10,091 nucleotides of DNA from CAYJPK01 sp964372035 (GTDB taxonomy: Bacteria; Desulfobacterota; Desulfovibrionia; Desulfovibrionales; Desulfovibrionaceae): assembly GCA_964372035.1 (NCBI GenBank), contig CAYJPK010000075.1, positions 1 through 10,091 of the forward strand, written 5' to 3'. The notes below the pieces were generated by a model that saw only the letters and a program-made list of their open reading frames with translations, was not told the DNA's origin and searched no databases. The translations under genes and the position numbers were made by a program. Below, one piece after another: positions 7,101 to 10,091 of the stretch (position 1 is its first letter; the number at the start of each line of letters is the position of its first letter).

Positions 7101-7920
7101 AATAACCCCTTAATATATTTTGTTTAAATGTGGCTTTGCCACTTTTATTATTTGTTAATATCTTCGATATTTCTTTTTTTATTCGCTTACGCTNNNNNNN
7201 NNNNNNNNNNNNNNNNNNNNNNNNNNNNNNNNNNNNNNNNNNNNNNNNNNNNNNNNNNNNNNNNNNNNNNNNNNNNNNNNNNNNNNNNNNNNNTTCAGTT
7301 TCGTCGGTATTATTCACCATATCATACACACGATGCTTAAAGTCCATGCCTACAAAGAAGGTTTCCTTGCTCTCAACACGTGAGCTCTTAGGCTTATAGG
7401 ATTTTACAAAATTAAAAGCCTTGCGCATTTCAACAAGTAATTCTTGAACATCTGGACCCATAAATATTTTTACAATAAAACTACCGCCAGTCTTTAAGTG
7501 CCGATTAGCTAGGCTAAGAGCCTCAAGGCAAAGCTCAAGTGAACGAGTTTGATCTGTAAATTTTGTGCCAGTTGTACGAGGTGCCATGTCGCTTACAATA
7601 ACATCAAATAAGCCGATTTCTTGCAAAGTGCTAGAAAATTCAGGCGTGTGATTAAAAACATCAGCAACAAAAAATTTAACTTGTGGTGGAAAAACTGTTT
7701 CAGTTGTTTGAATATCACAAGATACAACTAAACCCTTTTCTCCAACTTTTTTAGCGGCATACAATGTCCATGAACCAGGTGCAGCACCTAAATCCATAAC
7801 TCGCATTTTTGGCTTAAAAATATTGAACTTTTTATCAATTTCTTGTAGTTTATAAATAGAGCGAGCTGGATAGTTTTCATGCTTTGCTCGTAAAAAATAA
7901 TGGTCACGGTATTGTTTCAT
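7087..7920 (-). CDS. rlmE: 23S rRNA 2'-O-ribose U methyltransferase RlmE (FtsJ/RrmJ), C-terminus uncertain because of a gap
   Basis: RlmE methylates the 2'-OH of the A-loop uridine (E. coli U2552) late in 50S assembly. The SAM-binding loop is DLGAAPGSW (43-51), and the K-D-K-E tetrad is present: Lys24 (SIYKL), Asp111 (SDMAPRTTG), Lys151 (FIVKIF) and Glu186 (RVESKETFFVG). The core ends near residue 195, where the E. coli enzyme also stops. Here an acidic tail (DMVNNTDETE, to residue 209) leads into a 100-N gap. After the gap one frame runs to a stop at 7087, inside yebC, with a Lys-rich tail. Another frame gives Ser-Val-Ser-Glu and stops at 7179. The frame is unknowable from this assembly, so the given end is provisional. 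It starts 31 bp from the divergent glycosyltransferase gene, with only a weak AAGA as ribosome binding site. Confidence 0.93.
   Translation of the reverse strand: MKQYRDHYFLRAKHENYPARSIYKLQEIDKKFNIFKPKMRVMDLGAAPGSWTLYAAKKVGEKGLVVSCDIQTTETVFPPQVKFFVADVFNHTPEFSSTLQEIGLFDVIVSDMAPRTTGTKFTDQTRSLELCLEALSLANRHLKTGGSFIVKIFMGPDVQELLVEMRKAFNFVKSYKPKSSRVESKETFFVGMDFKHRVYDMVNNTDETEXXXXXXXXXXXXXXXXXXXXXXXXXXXXXXXXXXRKRIKKEISKILTNNKSGKATFKQNILRGYYGRS
7130..7142. repeat. Short hairpin GTGGC-TTT-GCCAC, similar to one at 9690
   Basis: A perfect 5-bp stem with a 3-base loop, followed on the plus strand by TTTTATTATT. The sequence GCCACTTTTRTTATT is shared with the hairpin at 9690-9702. It lies between the possible end of rlmE (7179) and yebC. 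It is probably a small dispersed intergenic element. Confidence 0.4.
7194..7293. other. Assembly gap of 100 N in the 3' part of rlmE
   Basis: Exactly 100 N at a codon boundary after Asp-Glu-Thr-Glu. The other flank, on the minus strand, begins AGCGTAAGCGAA (Ser-Val-Ser-Glu in one frame). The true length and content are unknown. Confidence 0.97.
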
Positions 7921-7951
7921 AATCTTGTTAACATAATAGAGAATTAGAAAA

Positions 7952-9499
7952 ATGGCAATAACTCAAATACAAGAATTTTTAAATAGACCGCAACGCACTG
8001 CAATAATTGATGAAATTGGAAATTCTCGCTCGCTTTCAACTGGAAAATCAGCCTATGAGCAATTACAAAGCGGTGAAGATATTCTACTTTTAGGGCTTGG
8101 AGTTGATCTTGCGTATCTCAAATCTTTAATTAAAAATGACAAAAATAGTAAAGAAAATCCTAAAATATACTATCTTGATAGTCCCGATTTTACTGCGCAA
8201 ATGACAATTAGCTATCACGAAGATATTCCTAATGACTGGATTAGAATTAGCCATGATAAAGACACAGAATTATTGAATTTATTACTCAAAAATGCCAGCG
8301 TTTATCGTTATATTCAGAATTTAGTCCTTTTTAATAGTTTTTGGTCAAATATAATTGCTAACTTTAAATTTAATTCTATTACACATAATGAAAAAAAATC
8401 AAAAACTGTTATAATTCCAAGCACTCAAAATTCTATTTTAAATTACGAAGTCCTTCAAACTTTCAAAGAATTAGGCTATGCCCCTAAAACTATCAATGCT
8501 GAAAATTGTTTATCTGAACTCATGCAAGTTTTGAAAAATGAAAAACCTGCCCTTTTTTTTAGCGTTAATATGCAAGGCTTTGATAGAGAAGCTATCATCT
8601 TTGAATTGTTGAAAAAAGCCGAAATTCCATCTGCTTGTTGGTGTGTTGATAACATATGGAATATACTTAGCAATTATAAGCAAAAATGGTGGCAAGGCTT
8701 AAATATCTTTGTTACTGATAATAGCTTTGTCGAGCAATTAAAAAAACACGGCGCAAAAAGCGTTCATCATTTACCACTTGGGACTTGGTTTAAAGAGCCA
8801 AGCTTAGGCAGTGATTTAAAGCTTAATAAAATATGTTTTGTCGGGCGCTCTAAATTTCCAGAAAAAGATAAATTTTTTGCGGCTAATAAGCTTAATAAAG
8901 GATTGTTTGAGCTTAGCCAAAAAAATAAATTTACCAGTATAAAATCTCGAGCAGATGCAAACTGGTGGTTAGACAAACTAAATATCCAAAATCTTTGGAA
9001 TAATACAGAAATACGTGCCGCATTTTTGGGTGCTGAAACTTGTTCACTTCAAAATAGAATTGACTACTTAATTGAAGCACAAAAACTCGGTCTAACTATT
9101 TATGGTGATGCTGATTGGTCAAATTTACTCGGAGAAAATATTGATTTGCGCTCTCCTGTTGACTACTACAACGGGCTATCTCAGATTTATAAACAGGCGG
9201 AATATAGTCTTAATATGACTAGCTTTTTACTAGCTAGCGGACTTACGCAACGTCATTTTGATGTCTTTGCTTGCGGTGGTTTTTTACTGACAGATTATAG
9301 CGAGGGCTTAAATATTTTTCCAACAGATTTAGTTCAAGAAATTTGTGTTTATAAACCTAAAGATTTGATGCAAACAATTGTAAGATTTGAAAAAGATTGT
9401 TTATTAAAATATGATGTGAGAAATGCTTGGCAGAAGATTTTATATGATGAGCATAGTTTAAAGAACAGGCTCGAATTTGTTTGCAGTGTTATATTGTAA
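7952..9499 (+). CDS. CgeB-like glycosyltransferase with DUF3880 and Glyco_trans_1_2-type domains
   Basis: A 515-residue, probably cytoplasmic glycosyltransferase of the GT-B, CgeB/DUF3880 kind. After an N-terminal region of unclear fold (about 1-145, with the hydrophobic strand DILLLGLGVDL), a DUF3880-type domain is recognisable. It runs from KPALFFSVNMQGFD (198-211) through IPSACWCVDNIWNIL (225-239) to HHLPLGTWF (272-280). The C-terminal domain starts at KICFVGRS (293-300). It includes LTIYGDADWSNLL (381-393) and the family signature SLNMTSFLLASGLTQRHFDV followed by FACGGFLLTDY (439-449), close to PF13524. Such proteins in Desulfovibrio-type bacteria are thought to glycosylate surface or flagellar components; the acceptor here is unknown. 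It is monocistronic and divergent from rlmE. The ATG is the best start, but the ribosome binding site is poor (GAATTAGAAAA). Homology was judged by eye. Confidence 0.82.
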   Translation: MAITQIQEFLNRPQRTAIIDEIGNSRSLSTGKSAYEQLQSGEDILLLGLGVDLAYLKSLIKNDKNSKENPKIYYLDSPDFTAQMTISYHEDIPNDWIRISHDKDTELLNLLLKNASVYRYIQNLVLFNSFWSNIIANFKFNSITHNEKKSKTVIIPSTQNSILNYEVLQTFKELGYAPKTINAENCLSELMQVLKNEKPALFFSVNMQGFDREAIIFELLKKAEIPSACWCVDNIWNILSNYKQKWWQGLNIFVTDNSFVEQLKKHGAKSVHHLPLGTWFKEPSLGSDLKLNKICFVGRSKFPEKDKFFAANKLNKGLFELSQKNKFTSIKSRADANWWLDKLNIQNLWNNTEIRAAFLGAETCSLQNRIDYLIEAQKLGLTIYGDADWSNLLGENIDLRSPVDYYNGLSQIYKQAEYSLNMTSFLLASGLTQRHFDVFACGGFLLTDYSEGLNIFPTDLVQEICVYKPKDLMQTIVRFEKDCLLKYDVRNAWQKILYDEHSLKNRLEFVCSVIL

Positions 9500-9526
9500 T
9501 TTTTTTTTTATTTTTTTATTTTTTTA

Positions 9527-9579
9527 TTGGGGGAAGGGAAAAACCTTTTTTAAAAAAAAGCGTTTTTCCCTTCCCCCAA
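9527..9579. terminator. Long G-strand/C-strand hairpin after the glycosyltransferase gene
   Basis: Perfect 18-bp arms (TTGGGGGAAGGGAAAAAC at 9527-9544 and its complement at 9562-9579). The 17-base loop is itself largely T6/A8 and can pair further. It begins 28 bp after the stop codon and is preceded by T-runs. Neither strand has a classical U-tract directly after the stem, so it may be an unusual terminator or an mRNA 3'-end stabiliser. I recall similar elements, including the following CCCCCAACCC, from Desulfovibrio-type genomes. Confidence 0.6.
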
Positions 9580-9662
9580 ACCCCCAACCCTTTTCCCAAA
9601 AACTTTTAATTTTTAAGTTTTATTTCATAGTTTATATCTAATTTTTAGTTACTTTGTTTACT

Positions 9663-9679
9663 CACACTATTTGTGGTTT
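9663..9679. repeat. Direct repeat copy 1: CACACTATTTGTGGTTT
   Basis: Matches the sequence at 9730-9746 in 16 of 17 positions. Copy spacing is 67 bp start to start. Confidence 0.6.
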
Positions 9680-9689
9680 AATACGTTTG

Positions 9690-9702
9690 GTGGTTTAGCC
9701 AC
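9690..9702. repeat. Small hairpin GTGGT-TTA-GCCAC related to the one at 7130
   Basis: A 5-bp stem (one G-T pair) with a 3-base loop, followed by TTTTGTTATTA. It shares the stem and the following T/A-rich tail with 7130-7142. Confidence 0.4.
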
Positions 9703-9729
9703 TTTTGTTATTACTATGTGATAATTTAA

Positions 9730-9746
9730 CACACTATTTGCGGTTT
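9730..9746. repeat. Direct repeat copy 2: CACACTATTTGCGGTTT
   Basis: Second copy of the 9663-9679 repeat, with one difference. Its last 11 bases form the outer part of the left arm of the 9736-9810 dyad. Confidence 0.6.
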
Positions 9747-9810
9747 TAAAACTATGTAATAGGTTTATAAAGTAAGCACTTACTTCATACATAGTTTTAA
9801 AACCGCAAAT
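9736..9810. repeat. Perfect 23-bp inverted repeat with a nested 7-bp dyad
   Basis: The left arm (9736-9758) begins ATTTGCGGTTTTAAAAC and the right arm (9788-9810) is its exact reverse complement. The 29-base interior holds AAGTAAG-CA-CTTACTT (9770-9785). As RNA this would be a long two-part stem-loop; as DNA it could be the remains of a small transposable element. There is no adjacent U-tract and no target-site duplication that I can see. Confidence 0.75.
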
Positions 9811-9866
9811 GTTTAGGTTTTTAAGGGTTTTGTGTAACTTTTCAGATTTTTGAATTTCTATGAGGA

Positions 9867-9925
9867 TAGCAAATTTTTTCTGCGTAAACGTACTTAAGTA
9901 CGTGCGTACAAGAAAAAATTTGCTA
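9867..9925. repeat. 15-bp inverted repeat around a perfect 16-bp palindrome
   Basis: Arms TAGCAAATTTTTTCT (9867-9881) and AGAAAAAATTTGCTA (9911-9925) are exact complements. At the centre lies ACGTACTTAAGTACGT (9888-9903). The stretches between arm and centre are mismatched, giving a stem with an internal loop. No U-tract follows. Confidence 0.72.
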
Positions 9926-10055
9926 GACAAAGTAGAAAGCAAAAAGATAAAGTCACAAAACCATTAAAATATTAAATAAAAAACAAATAAAAGAAATAAC
10001 GACAAATAAACTAAAGCAAAGCTAAAAAAACACAAAAAGTCGCTACGCTCCATGG

Positions 10056-10086
10056 ACTCTCACGGTGGCATGAGCCACCTCAGAGT
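10056..10086. repeat. Two-step hairpin at the right edge, probably part of a dispersed intergenic repeat
   Basis: ACTCT pairs with AGAGT and GGTGGC with GCCACC, around the loop ATGA and an internal CAC/TC loop. The surrounding GC-richer sequence (about 10038-10091, starting AGTCGCTACGCTCCATGGAC) differs sharply from the A-rich DNA before it. On the minus strand it reads CTGTCACTCTGAGG, a pattern I associate with multi-copy intergenic repeats. It is cut by the window end. Confidence 0.5.
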
Positions 10087-10091
10087 GACAG

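Larger units (their letters stand above)
9500..10091. other. AT-rich noncoding region with several inverted and direct repeats
   Basis: No credible gene. In order it holds three T-runs separated by single A (9500-9528), a long G/C-strand hairpin (9527-9579), two copies of CACACTATTTGYGGTTT, a small GTGG/CCAC hairpin, two large dyads (9736-9810, 9867-9925), an A-rich stretch (about 9930-10035) and the start of what looks like a dispersed repeat. A 91-codon minus-strand frame across 9667-9942 has a TTG start and passes through both dyads; I do not regard it as a gene. Confidence 0.7.

Noticed and set aside
8476..8976. Three minus-strand frames opposite the glycosyltransferase
   Set aside because: Antisense to a gene with clear domain signatures, no supporting start sites.
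9660..9930. CRISPR array or retron RNA
   Set aside because: The repeats are not regularly spaced, there are only two direct copies, and no cas or reverse transcriptase gene is present in the window.
9667..9942. 91-codon minus-strand reading frame
   Set aside because: It starts at TTG without a ribosome binding site, runs through two large inverted repeats and has no recognisable domain. It is more likely an accidental frame in repeat DNA.

Overview
The window is AT-rich DNA from a Gram-negative bacterium. It most resembles the Desulfovibrionales (Desulfobacterota). This placement is inferred from three things: the run rpmH-rnpA-yidD-yidC-jag-mnmE, in which a YidC with a large periplasmic domain sits beside a Jag protein; the CgeB/DUF3880-type glycosyltransferase; and a long G-strand/C-strand hairpin after that gene of a kind I recall from Desulfovibrio-type genomes. 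Two runs of exactly 100 N (3063-3162 and 7194-7293) look like scaffold gaps of arbitrary length, so reading frames across them cannot be taken literally.

Layout. Bases 21-7920 are all minus-strand genes. Read in the direction of transcription they are rlmE and yebC, an AT-rich intergenic stretch with a good promoter, then rpmH, rnpA, yidD, yidC, jag, an intrinsic terminator, mnmE, a DEDDy 3'-5' exonuclease, and a small cupin. A divergent plus-strand glycosyltransferase (7952-9499) starts only 31 bp from rlmE. From 9500 to the right edge there is no credible gene. That stretch is AT-rich and holds large inverted repeats, short direct repeats and part of what looks like a dispersed intergenic repeat.

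How the genes work together. rpmH (L34), rnpA (RNase P protein), yidD and yidC (membrane protein insertion), jag (RNA-binding KH/R3H protein) and mnmE (tRNA wobble-uridine modification) form the widely conserved ribosome/RNA/membrane-insertion cluster. rlmE (23S rRNA 2'-O-methylation) and yebC upstream are also translation-linked. The glycosyltransferase and the cupin look like accessory functions.

Main points for a second look. (1) rnpA has no ATG, GTG or TTG in frame that would give a full-length protein. The complete 115-residue protein seems to start at an AUU (or AUC) codon inside the end of rpmH. (2) The rpmH promoter carries a perfect 15-bp palindrome filling the -35/-10 spacer. (3) A strong terminator separates jag from mnmE, and mnmE starts 14 bp after its T-tract without a Shine-Dalgarno sequence. 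(4) The 3' noncoding region holds two large dyads (23-bp and 15-bp arms) and repeated motifs of unknown nature. I did not find convincing evidence of a new defence or mobile system; the structured region at 9660-9930 is the best candidate for something undescribed.
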